Shown in pieces: positions 11,063 through 21,560 of a stretch of 64,000 bases of DNA. How positions within the stretch are numbered: the first letter of the stretch is position 1; each line of letters begins with the position of its first letter. Location: the NCBI GenBank assembly GCA_018389105.1, contig JACATO010001071.1, forward strand, positions 384,382 to 448,381, given 5' to 3'. The position numbers and the translations under genes were made by a program. The stretch is from Nautilus pompilius (lineage: Eukaryota > Mollusca > Cephalopoda > Nautilida > Nautilidae). The notes beneath the pieces were generated by a model. It was not told where the DNA came from and ran no database searches. It saw nothing but the letters and a program-made list of their open reading frames with translations.

Positions 11063-11870
11063 TAACGTTCGCTTTAAATTAGTTTTAGAGAGATTCTACT
11101 TTGAGAAAGTTTGCCGTTCTTTCGCCGGGAGGGAGCGTCTCAAATAAATCAGCGTAAAAAAAAAGAAGAAGAAGAAGAAGCAGGAATTGCTATTTTCCGA
11201 ATCTGTGTTTCCATAATCTCTTCATCGGAACCCTTTCTGCCGTCTTTAAAAAGATTTTTCTTTTTTTTTTTTCCCCCTCCCCCCTTCTTTTTTGCCTGTT
11301 TTAGTTTTAATTACTGGAACGAATATTTCCTTGAACAATTTTAATCTCCCATTATTATTGTTATACTTGTTGTTCTTCCTCTTCTTTGTTTTATTGTACC
11401 GTCGTCCATCGGGTTTTTTCCTCCCCGGTTCTGCAGCGGTAAAAGTGAACATTTATCTGTAATATTATTTGACGTGCAAGATCAAAATATTGATTAAACA
11501 CGGATGAAAGATTCGTGCTAATCCGACGCACTTTCTTTTAAAAAAAACAACAAAAAATTTACCTCCCCCCCACCACCCACCCACCCACCACCAACCTCTT
11601 CTGCCAATGTTGTTCCCGTTCAAATAAAAGGAATTAAACATTTCAAATCCGCTCTGTTTTTTTTTTTTCATTTTTGAAGAATAAAAAAACATAATGAACA
11701 ATTTTTATTTCTCCCCCCACAACCGTTGTTTGTTTTTTTTTAAATGTTTAATTCAAAAGAAAAGCTTTTATCGACTGAAGAGAAAGTTAATAGCCCAACG
11801 AATGGAGAAAATCTTGTGAAAGTGGGGGCAAATCTTTAAAGGTTGGCAAAATATCAAAAGCAAAGAGCGG
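11063..11870. other. Low-complexity purine/pyrimidine region
   Basis: The region holds poly-A with (GAA)n at 11156-11180, a T/C run at about 11254-11287, a (CCCACCA)-type C-rich stretch at about 11562-11596 and further A/T runs. No gene is seen, and the ORFs are driven by the simple repeats. Confidence 0.75.
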
Positions 11871-12425
11871 TGCAATCAATTACAGTAATTTTTCTCTCCG
11901 ATTTGCGTGACGTCTGCTAAGCCGGATGTCAGAAGGCATTACCTGACGTTCGCCCGGCCGAATTCATGGCGGAACAGCAGCGAACAAAGCCGGCCCTGAA
12001 ATAGATGACAAACGAGGGAACCCTGCGAGCAAAATGGATGGATTTTGCTCGAAACTCCCGCAGAAAAATCGGCAAGAATTTTATCCTCCCGTGTACACTG
12101 GAGTCTGGAGGAGCGGCGATGAGAAATGACAAGTGATTGCGCGGAGAAGTGATAACACGTGACACTTGAACATGGCTGACTAACGGAGGAAGCATTACAT
12201 GACATGGGGAAGCAGATAAGCGTCCGGTACCATACCGTAATCTGTGCCAACCCCTCCACGTAACAGAAAAGCTCTCTAATGTCAGAGGCAAGCAAAATCG
12301 ATAGACAGCATTTCTTCCTCTCTCTTTTCCAGTCTGTTTCAATTACCGTTTACTTCAGCCGTCTACAATCCGCCGAAGAAATAATTCCGCACGTGTCCTA
12401 CAATATTCCGATAATGCCCGACTAC
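11871..12425. promoter_or_regulatory. Candidate conserved non-coding block
   Basis: The block is repeat-free and balanced in composition, with low-complexity DNA on both sides. It starts with CAATCAATTACAG and contains GGCATTACCTGACG, GATAACACGTGACAC (an E-box CACGTG) and CAATTACCG. Two overlapping minus-strand stop-free frames of 137 and 118 codons cover it. Neither shows a recognisable domain, and having both at once argues against coding. A regulatory element or unannotated exon is possible. Confidence 0.28.
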
Positions 12426-13524
12426 ATGCCCTTTTGGTTTTAAAAAATTTGTTCAGTATAAGATATCCCTCTCCATCAATCATGCTTACTCTGTTTTTGT
12501 TTCTACTTCCTTTTTTTTTTTGGCTCTGTTTTTTCTGTTTTTTTCTTTCTTTTGTGTGTGTGTGTGTTTAACCCCAATTTACTACTGACAGTGTAGCGCC
12601 ACCTATTTATGGCTGCCATAAACTGAATTTATGTCAGTCTTACTTTTCTTCCTTCTCTTTTAAAACACGTCAACAAACTAGCAGTCTTTCTATTTTGTTT
12701 TAACATTTACCTGCAACAACCCAGATAGCTCGCAGACATTTAGAGTACCAATTCTTACTCTTGAATGAAAAGATTGTACTTGCATATCAAATCCTTTTAA
12801 CACTTAATACAATTCTGTCATTTCTGTTAATCTGTACTTTGACGAAGTCTTTTCCTGAATCCTTTTATGGCACTGCGCCTAAAACAGTCCTCACATGTAA
12901 TCATGATACGAACGTTTCTTGTTCTTTCTCTTTGGATCTCCCTTGCAAGTCTAATCAAATTTTCTACGACGCATTTCGAAGATATGCCTACGCATAGTAA
13001 TTCTTGCACTTTTTTTGTTGAGTAGTTACCCGCTATTCGTTTTTACTACATAGGGATATAGATGTTTTTATTGACCTTAACACTTATAAAACGGCTCTAT
13101 AATCTTGCGCATGCGCATCTCTCTGGTATTCAGAAAGTGGGTCAGCCCGTTGTCAGTAATCATTGTCACTTGGTTTATCTCGATTCCCCCCCTTAATTGC
13201 TTTTTACGGCTCAGGAGTAGTGAGTGATAGTCATAAATCACTTTACAAGGAGGCATAGGGACGATATAAGAAAAAAACCCAACAAGATTTGACATCTTGG
13301 ATTTTAAAACTTGGAAAAACAAAAACACTCATCCGTTTCTGTCGCTTATCGAGACATGAGGGAACATTTAACAAAGTCAGAACCAATGAACGTGATTTAG
13401 ATACATTTAAACGTATTTACGTGAGATTAATAAATAAACATAGTAAAAGGGCGATAGTTATGAAATCATAAATCTTTAAAAGAATAATATGTGTTACAAA
13501 TATGTACTTCCATTTATTGTTTAC
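12426..13524. other. Unique sequence with short repeats, no gene seen
   Basis: T-rich runs and (TG)n at 12553-12567 precede a 17-bp near-perfect palindrome at 12606-12622 (TTTATGGCTGCCATAAA, one central mismatch pair). A 78-codon plus ORF at 12761-12997 shows no family features. Confidence 0.6.
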
Positions 13525-13762
13525 ATCTCTCTCTCTCTCTCTCCTCTCTCCTCTCTCTCTCCATCTCCATCTCTCTCTCTCTCTCTCTGCTCTCTCTCTC
13601 TCCTCCCTCCCTCTCTCTCTCTCCAATCTCCATCTCTCTCTCTCTCCTCTCTCTCTCTCCCCCTCTCTCTCTCTCTCTCCATCTCCATCTCTCTCTCCAT
13701 CTCTCTCTCTCTCTCCTCTCTTCTCTCTCTCTCTCTCTCCATCTCTCTCTCTCTCTGTGTGT
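13525..13762. repeat. (CT)n array with CCATCTCCATCT variants
   Basis: This is a pyrimidine array like that at 10.15 kb, with CCATCTCCATCT and CTCC interruptions. It ends in a short GTGTGT run. The Glu-Arg and Leu-Ser reading frames through it are repeat artefacts. Confidence 0.95.
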
Positions 13763-14160
13763 CTTCCAAACACTTAAGCTTTGAAACAAAGGCAAAAATT
13801 AATTCATTTATGATTTTTTCATCATCTTTGATCCTCTGTTCAACCTCTAAGGTTAAAAGCTGCTACATTTTGCAGTGTTTCTGAGAAGTGAAGATTTTGG
13901 ACATTTACCTATAAAGTTTGGTAACAGTACAAATTAACCGATATGTGATTTATCTACGTTTGGCTTACGACACTTTTCATTTTGTAAAAATAATTACCAA
14001 TAATATTATCAGTGCTTCACAAAGGCCAAACAAACAAATGGATCAGATTTTTTTTTTTTTTCATTTAAAGAGAAGTCAGATTTGTAAATCATGGATGAAA
14101 GAACTGCATGCATACCAAATTTGTTCATGTTTTAAGACTTTGCTTACCCAAGGGGCTTAA
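13763..14160. other. AT-rich sequence, no gene seen
   Basis: Ordinary AT-rich DNA with a poly-T run near 14049-14061. Confidence 0.7.
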
Positions 14161-15300
14161 CTTTGGCTAAATCCGTGCTCGTGTCTGATAGTCGCCGGGA
14201 CCAATTAATTATCAGATTAGGTAGATCAGGGAAGTAACAAATAGTAATCATAAATAGTAACAGTACATAGTTTTCCCGAAGAGAACTAGGCGTTCAGTAA
14301 CTAAATACTATCGTGTTGAATAAATCCCGTTTTACAGAAAGTGGAGGAGGACAAGGTCGGGCGGCTGTCGTTACCTTTTTTGGTGGTAGAAGCAGTGGTA
14401 CATTGACCCTTGACTCTCTGCAGGCGAGCACTGTATTTGTAACGAAAAGAGTTGAGATTCTGCTCTCTACAAAAAAAAACGCCGCAGGCCAACTTAATGT
14501 CCGCGCCCCACTATTGTTGCGTTATTTATTCGAGTGAGTTGTGAAGAAAAGCGCCGCCGCATACGTGTTAATAAGGAATCTGCCATTTCTGCATGGAGCC
14601 GAAGAACTGCACGGAAGTTGAAGTCATCGGCACTCTGCGAGGCCGTAATCTCCCATTCTACTGTAGCGTAACGCTTTCGCAAAACGGTTTTTTTTGTACA
14701 AATACCGGTTCATCGAGAAATGCGGGCACATTAATTTACTCTGCCTCGCCCAGTGAGACTTCCAAAAAGATAAGAAACGGCCACTCACAGAAACCGAATA
14801 ACCTACACTTCTTCGTATCTTCAGCTCCCAGCCCACTCACCTTTCCGTGTTCCCTTCATTGAAGGCGCACGGGTCGAGTAAAGTTGGACGTGTTTAAGGG
14901 CGACTCCGCTATTTAAAAAATACGTTTCGCTTAATGCGGGTCTGGGAGTTTTGTCCAGCGGACGCAAGGTTTTAACTTCAGATAATCAATCCGATAAGCA
15001 GATCTACCGCGTGTCTCTTTTTATGCTTACCGATGAGAACAGCGCCTTCGGAACGAAAGTAAGGGGAGGGGGAAATCGCACTGTTTATTACCTTGGTTTT
15101 TATCTCCTGAGGGGTTCTTCTAATCTATGGGAGAGCGCTAGCATCACTTGACATCCCCGACAGCCCCGGCCCTGGAATACGAGATGAGCAGTAGACACCC
15201 CGACGAATTCATGCGACAGAATTTGTCGATACTCTTTGCTAGTTCAAAGTAATTTAAAAGAGGGAGGAGGTAAATAAAGATCAGGCAATTCATCGATTTT
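14161..15300. other. Balanced unique sequence, possibly regulatory
   Basis: Composition rises to roughly balanced GC with frequent CpG. A TALE/homeodomain-like cluster (GGACCAATTAATTATCAG, then ATTAGG) lies at about 14197-14221. Stop-free frames of 60-90 codons occur on both strands and none is recognisable. It may be a regulatory region or part of an untranslated exon. Confidence 0.3.
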
Positions 15301-16099
15301 GTCGCTATTAATCACTGTTCATTTGAAAGAAAGGAGAAGAAAAAAAAAAAAAAGGGAAAGAATTTTTCTTTTCTTTTCTACAGAACATCGCGCATTTTGT
15401 GCCGCACGGGAGATCATTCTTGCGAACCCGGAACTGGTAACTAACTCGTCTCCGTATTGCGCGTATTAGCGATATATATATATATATATATTACACCGCG
15501 GTCTGTAATTAAAAGAAATTAGGAAAAACACCCCAGAAGAACGTTACGTGTGCGTCGAAGGCCGTATGGAACTCGACGATCTCAGTTGTCTCCCCCGACG
15601 ACTTCTGGAAGTCTGGGCAGTGCAACCAAGCAGAGAGAATGTCGCGTTTGTTTTGCGAACATTTTTATTTTTTTTTAAAAATTCTTGTTTTCGTGACGGC
15701 ACCGTCCAGGTGTCCGTGCAAAACACCGAGGTGTCCTTTCGTTTGTTTTGGTGTGGCGAATGGAGTTCTGGAGCCCGGAGCGCGCGATGCGACCTCTGGC
15801 GTTGATATTGTTTGCATACAATATAAGAAATACGCCAGTAATAGACGAGAGGAAACGAAGCCCGCTGTCCGTTCGTTCGGAGTTCTTCACAATCCTACCG
15901 TGTAAATAGTTAATTCCAACCAATGACGCTAAGCAGTAATGACGCAACTTTCTTTATTCATGTACACACAAGCAAGAGAAAGCCATAACTTCCCTTTTCT
16001 TCGTGCAGTTTTCTAAAAAAAAAAAACTTAATATTTTATTGTCGTATTATTACATGGTTTTGTTGTTCACTTTCCTATCCCCCCCAACCGGCGTCTAGT
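15301..16099. other. Unique sequence with poly-A and (TA)n, no gene recognised
   Basis: An A run lies at about 15339-15352, (TA)10 at 15472-15491, a CpG-containing segment at 15540-15900 and another A run near 16017. Overlapping frames of 85-90 codons on both strands at 15548-15947 have no recognisable domain. Confidence 0.5.
15472..15491. repeat. (TA)10 microsatellite
   Basis: A perfect TA run that can extrude as a cruciform. Confidence 0.9.
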
Positions 16100-16440
16100 G
16101 TGGAAACTGAAAAGAATCAACCGAAAACCCATTTCAGATGATGTCTGCTCGCTAAACCATGAATATCGTTAAGCATCCTTTCTTTGCGTCACCAGAGTGC
16201 ATTTTGTCTGGGCTTCATGGGTCCAGACAATGACAGCTGGCCGAGTGAGCATTGATCTGCCGCAAGAAGTACGGTGTCTAAACGTTGGGCGACAATGCAG
16301 AAGGGTCGCGCGGGAGGCTGCTCAGCGATGCAGAATCCGAGCACGCCATCTTGACGCTTAAAGAGAATCATGGGAGCTGTTAAATAGCACTTCACCTTCT
16401 GCGAAAGAATTATCTGAATTGCCGCTTTCGGTCCTGATTC
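16100..16440. promoter_or_regulatory. Candidate non-coding element
   Basis: A repeat-free block of balanced composition between T/C-rich and AT-rich DNA. It contains GACAATGACAGCTGGCC near 16226 and a CGCGCGGGAGGCTG patch near 16307. There is no convincing ORF. Regulatory function is inferred only from texture. Confidence 0.22.
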
Positions 16441-16642
16441 TTGTTTTTTCTTTTCTTCTTATTTTAAAACTATTTCGTGTTTTTAAAATCTTAAATTCAT
16501 TTTACCCCTATTTTTATGTCATAAGAAAGAATTATTTTTGTTTAAAAGGAAAATCATATTAGAGTTAAACAAAGTTTCGAAACTAAAATCGTTGTCACCG
16601 ATTAACTGAGAAACGTTTCGTTTGTTTTTTAAAAAAAACGAA
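16441..16642. other. AT-rich sequence
   Basis: T/A-rich DNA leading into the AAT array, with no feature seen. Confidence 0.7.
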
Positions 16643-16660
16643 TTAATAATAATAATAATG

Positions 16661-16749
<89 letters not shown>
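16643..16749. repeat. (AAT)n array
   Basis: About 35 AAT units with a single ATG variant near the start. Confidence 0.97.
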
Positions 16750-17159
16750 TTATAAATTTTTGTTTAAAAACCTTTTTCACTAATACAATTAGGAATATGA
16801 GTTATCTCCTCCTCTGTAGAAACACGCAGTGCTAGTGGGGAGTTAACTGTACAGATAGTGCTACAAATATCTACATTATACAACAGTTCTGTACTAAAGA
16901 AGCTTAAAAATCTCCTGTATAAAAATTTTTAATTATACAACCGCATCTGCCACATTTAGGTCTAATATACCCCATTGACGACAAAACCTTCGTAAATTTA
17001 TTCATTTACCTCTGTAAACAGCATCGTCAAAAATTGCCAACCTGCCGCGCTAAATTTCTAAATCTATATCAAACAAACGGCAATTTCTCTACACACATAA
17101 TACATTTAGTTAATTGGTAATCAGAAAGAAGAAAAAATCGCTATAAAACATCATTATTA
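16750..17159. other. AT-rich sequence, no gene seen
   Basis: AT-rich DNA with no repeats, boxes or ORFs of note. Confidence 0.7.
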
Positions 17160-18125
17160 TTTAATATTATGTAGATCGCTTGAAGTCGTCTGGGCACTGA
17201 GTTCATTAAACGTCCAGGTCCAAAGCCATTCCACTGCCCTCGTACCGACGCCGGAGGTAAAGTAACCCGGCCGGCCCCTCTTCCTGGACTGGACCGGGAT
17301 CGGGTCTACACTGGACGCCCCCTTACTGATGTCGTTCTGTCTTAAAAACAGAAATGGTTTTTCTTTTAATTTTTCCTTGTGATGCGCACAGCGCGCGCTC
17401 TTCTCGATCATCTATTTCGCTGGACCGACGAACGACACGGAAACCCGGGCCCCATCGGAGCCGTTAAGTTCAACCTCAGACAGCCAACCGTTCTCTAATT
17501 CGCGAGGCCGTCTCTCCAATTAACCTCTAAAACCGACAGAATTCACGTTCCACCAACAGCGTATGAATGGAAATCGCAGCTTATAACATCCAACTGTAGC
17601 CTGTACGTGTGAGCAAAACCAGTTTCTCCATTGTCATTTGATAGCGGGGAGGTTCTAGAAGGGCTGATGGTTAGCGCGGGTTGTTGTTCCGTAATACTCC
17701 CCTACCTGGGCGGCGGTATCGCTACGACAGACGGACGAGAGCGGAATATAAACACACGTCCGCTAAAGCCCTTTGTGGGGCTCCAGGAAATCGAAGTGCC
17801 CAAGGAAAACCTCGCGACCAGCCGCCGGCGCAGAAGAAAGCCAATAAACCGCGCGGAGTTCGCCTCGGGGGGCGAACCCCGAGCTCCCTGGACCCCAACG
17901 TTCGTTCGTTCGTCGACAGAGAAGAGTAAACGTCTCCTAACGACGCCCTTCGCTCACGGCCGGCCGTTGTCGTAGGCGAGGCGCCCTTCGACAGCCCTAC
18001 CGATCTTCTCGAGGGAGCGGGCCTAATCCGTGCGGTGCCCGGCGCTCTCCGAGGGCTGGTGAAGCGCACAGAATGAACCCTCGATCTCTTCTCTTACGAT
18101 TCGCCGTCAGCCTCCAACGTAGCAG
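17160..18125. other. CpG-rich block
   Basis: GC content and CpG frequency are far above the surrounding DNA, with many CGCG, GGCCGG and CCGCCGG words between 17250 and 18070. Two competing perfect 7-bp hairpins overlap at 17858-17883: GTTCGCC pairs with GGCGAAC, and CTCGGGG pairs with CCCCGAG. Frames of 82-115 codons are open on both strands, as expected in GC-rich DNA, and none is recognisable. Candidates are a promoter/first-exon region of an unseen gene or an old GC-rich repeat. Confidence 0.4.
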
Positions 18126-18840
18126 ACAGGGAGGCGATAATAACGAAAAAAGATTTTAACTTAATTTTTTTTTTTTTTTTTGCTTTCTGTGAATTTTAAA
18201 ATAAAATTAACATTTTCTTTTTTTTTTATTATTTGTAACCTGTACAAAATCAGAGATATGCGACGAGATTCGTTTTAAAAGATTCTGCAAATCTGCCGAT
18301 TACATCAACAATAAAACCCGAATGGGCAGCCATTTATTGGTGACATGTTCGTAAAACATCTCAGTGTTCCTGCATGCAATTGTTTTACTGTGAGTTTCTT
18401 TATACTTTATGACCATATATTTCTATTTAATAAATATTTGATTTATAGGCATTAAAATATTCATAATTTTATTTTTACTTCTGTGTTTATTAATTCGCAC
18501 TAAATACCAATTGGTTTGTTTGTTTTGCACTGCGTGATATGCCGCATATCCGGAAGAACCGCAGAGAATAAAATGGCTAATATTTCTTGCATCGTGCAGT
18601 TCTCAGTATCCATCACGACGTGACGACAGACAAGAACCCGGTGATCTTTTTCGCCGAGGAAAAAAGGAAATTAAATCCGACAACATAGCAACAACAACAA
18701 AAAAAATCTATTGATGTAAAAACGAAGTAAAATAATCTCAGTGATTTTTTACCATCAATGATAAAGCTGACAGTTATTGCCGAACGTGATCAACCGGCTA
18801 CCAGATCTGCTCTCGCAGTATCGGTACCATAGCAACAGCC
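18126..18840. other. AT-rich sequence, no gene seen
   Basis: Poly-T runs at about 18164-18181 and 18218-18228 are followed by unremarkable AT-rich DNA. Confidence 0.7.
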
Positions 18841-18864
18841 ATATATATATATATATATATATAT
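18841..18864. repeat. (AT)12 microsatellite
   Basis: A perfect AT dinucleotide run. Confidence 0.95.
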
Positions 18865-19446
18865 TACGATTCTTTTTTAAAACGTGCATTCGTTGTTTTT
18901 GGAACGCGACTGCAATGCATAATGGTTAATGAAATCTCGTAACTACAAATTTGATACTAAATTTAGTGCATACCAACTGACATTAAAAAAGAGAATCAAC
19001 AAGCAAACACAACCCTGTATAGAAATAATAATAAATTATTCACTGTCGGTCTTCTTTGGGGTACCATTTTGGAACGATGATGTTAATAAACCCAGATAAC
19101 TCTTACAGCGATCGCTACTCAAATAAGTCCTTGCGATGGGTCCACTAGCCAACTCGCAATGACGCCTGATATATCTAAAATGTTGGCTAAAATACAATTT
19201 AAACGCCGATTCGAGTTAATAAACGAAATGAGCTTAGAAGCAGGTGCCAGTGCGGTATCATTAGCGTATGCCGCCAAACAAGTTTTGCTCGAAAAACACC
19301 TTGGATAGGTAAGGATTCCTGACGTGGGATCTCACTCAGGTAGATGCTGGTGACCGAAAGAGATCCATTTACGAAGTAGCCGGGATGTTTTATTTATTGT
19401 ACGAGGTACTTTTGTGTAATTATTCCAAAATATTATTTGAAATATA
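18865..19446. other. AT-rich sequence, no gene seen
   Basis: Unique sequence with no ORF or repeat recognised. Confidence 0.65.
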
Positions 19447-19925
19447 TTTCATAATTTTTAAAACAAAATTTTTTTTGCAAGCTACATGTTAATCCATGCG
19501 GATATTGTGCAAAACCATTATCAAGATTTATACGAGTATTAGGCCATACCGATAGTGTGTAAACCGTTTTAAGATATGTATTAAACTATACTGGTATTGT
19601 GTTGGATAATTTTCAAGATTCATATCAATCCATACTAATGCATTGCGAAACGTTTTTGAAGATTCATGCTAAGCTACGCAGATATTATTTAATCCAGTTT
19701 CTTTGATTTATATTAAACCATTCCGAGATTCTGTAAATTTGCATATAGAGTCATCCCGAAATTGCATAAAAACACTTTTTAAAAAGATATTCATATTAAT
19801 CCTACCATTTGTGCGAGACATTTCCCAAGATCCATATTATTCTATCCCTGTAATGTGTAAAACGTTTTCAATTATCCTCCAACCTGTTTTAAAGAATGTG
19901 TGCGAAATATTTGTACAAAGTGTGA
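19447..19925 (+). repeat. Diverged tandem repeat (minisatellite), period about 44 bp
   Basis: Nine or ten degenerate copies of one unit follow each other. I place unit starts at 19491, 19539, 19583, 19627, 19671, 19715, 19750, 19798 and 19838, with partial units on both sides. Most spacings are exactly 44. The unit begins like AATCCATACCGATATTGTG, has a middle like TAAAACGTTTTCAAG and ends like GATTCATATT. Copies differ at many positions and some have lost several bases, so the array is old and would be missed by strict repeat finders. A 92-codon ORF at 19703-19981 lies partly within it and is probably incidental. Confidence 0.8.
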
Positions 19926-20580
19926 GGGAATGCTTGGGAAAAATTATGCAGAAAGTTGCAATCCCTAATGAACTTTATTAAATAATACATGCAATACACC
20001 TGGAAGGATTTCTAAAAGCATTACGAGTTACATGTTTCCAATACAATTCTCTGACTATGAAGATTTATAATTTGAACAATATCAGTAGTTAAATCCCTAG
20101 TTAAAGAAACTGAACAAAATTCAAATCTCGGTTTTCTGATAGTTTTGAAGATGTAGATGTTTACTTTCTTCTTTATATAATTTATACTATAACTTGTTAT
20201 ATATTATATTTATCCAAGAAATCTTTTTTTTTTCTTATGCATATAAAGAAGACCTTCAGAATTTCTTCATTAAAAGTATGAAGCATAACCCCGGTCTTTA
20301 CATTTTAATATAATAACGTATTTAAAAACGAACCTTGGAAATCCATTAAGAAAATGTTTCTTTGTAAATACTTCAACACCGACTTCCGGTGATGTTTGGG
20401 CAAAACCACGGTAAGACTCCTGCAAACCGATGTCACGGTGTGCGACTATTTTTTACGATAGAATCACTGACCGAACACTCGCCATTTGCTATTGTTTGTT
20501 ATTTATTATTATTTATTTATTTATTTTTGCAATGCTTCGTCATAACAAATGCTGGTAGATCATCTGGCAGAGGGACCACT
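19926..20580. other. AT-rich sequence, no gene seen
   Basis: AT-rich DNA with (TTTA)n-like runs near 20500-20525. Confidence 0.7.
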
Positions 20581-21560
20581 AAGAACCTGACATGGGATAC
20601 CTTTGGGAGGGGTGGGGGGGTCACACCCAGCAACTCATCCGGTCCATGAGGCAGCGACGATCGACTCACGCGGCAGCGTGGCTTCGTACTTCGCTCTCCG
20701 AACTCCCATCTTGCGTCCTGCCCGGCGCTGTAATCAACCAGAATAATTCTTTGATTAAGGTTAAAAAAAAAACTAAGTGATGACTGTTCATTTTTCGCTT
20801 GAATGAGCGGTTGTAAACCTTCCACAGACTATGCCATCTATACGTGTGCAGTTGGAGTTCTGTTTAAAGTTTCGATATATGTAGGATGTCGGGTGGGTGA
20901 GTTACTCGATCCGAGCGTACCGCGTGTTTTCTCCATATCGGGGTAGGGGCTCCGCCAGATACCGGAAGTCTTTTTTTTTTTACCTACAACTAGACGCGCG
21001 GATGCCATCTCGGCCGGCGTGGCGATGAGTGAATAAACGAACGCTATTAGTTTTCGTGTGATAACGCCTTGTGGTTGTCTTTTTTCTCTCCCCGTTTCCC
21101 GTTGACCTCCGCCGCAGATGACAGAGCGGGCGAGGTCGTCTACCAGAGTTCCGGTAACGAGAGCGAGGCGAGCGTTTAAGGTTGCGCACGCACGCCGACG
21201 ATCCCGCCCCAAACAGGATGCGATAGCGCATCTTTGTTTTTTTAAAGTTCAGAGAGCTGCGAAAACGTTGACGGTATACAGCGATTAGCGCATCGAGCCC
21301 CGGGGGTTAATCCGACTTCGCTCGTCGGTACTTCACGACGTAGCATATAGTTACTGACGCTGGCTGCACGCGATAAAACTGGCAGATCCCGAAAGGGGCC
21401 TCTTTTTTGGGTGGCGGGGGAGTGGGGCAAATGGTGGATTTATTAGCAGTAGATCTCTTCTTCACTAGAAGGATTTGGAGGTTTGACGTGGTTTGTGGTT
21501 GGTCTCGTACCTGCAACAGAAGCCATCGTTCTCAAAGCGCGAAACCAATTCCTCTTCAGA
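20581..21560. other. Balanced to GC-rich unique sequence, no gene recognised
   Basis: CpG-containing blocks at 20590-20730 and 20880-21310 lie between AT-rich flanks. Overlapping frames of 60-124 codons on both strands have no recognisable domain. G runs occur near 20608-20620 and 21411-21421. It could be part of a degraded repeat or an untranslated exon. Confidence 0.4.

Noticed and set aside
20560..20600. A-box-like TGGCAGAGGGACCAC
   Set aside because: No B box or core motif follows.
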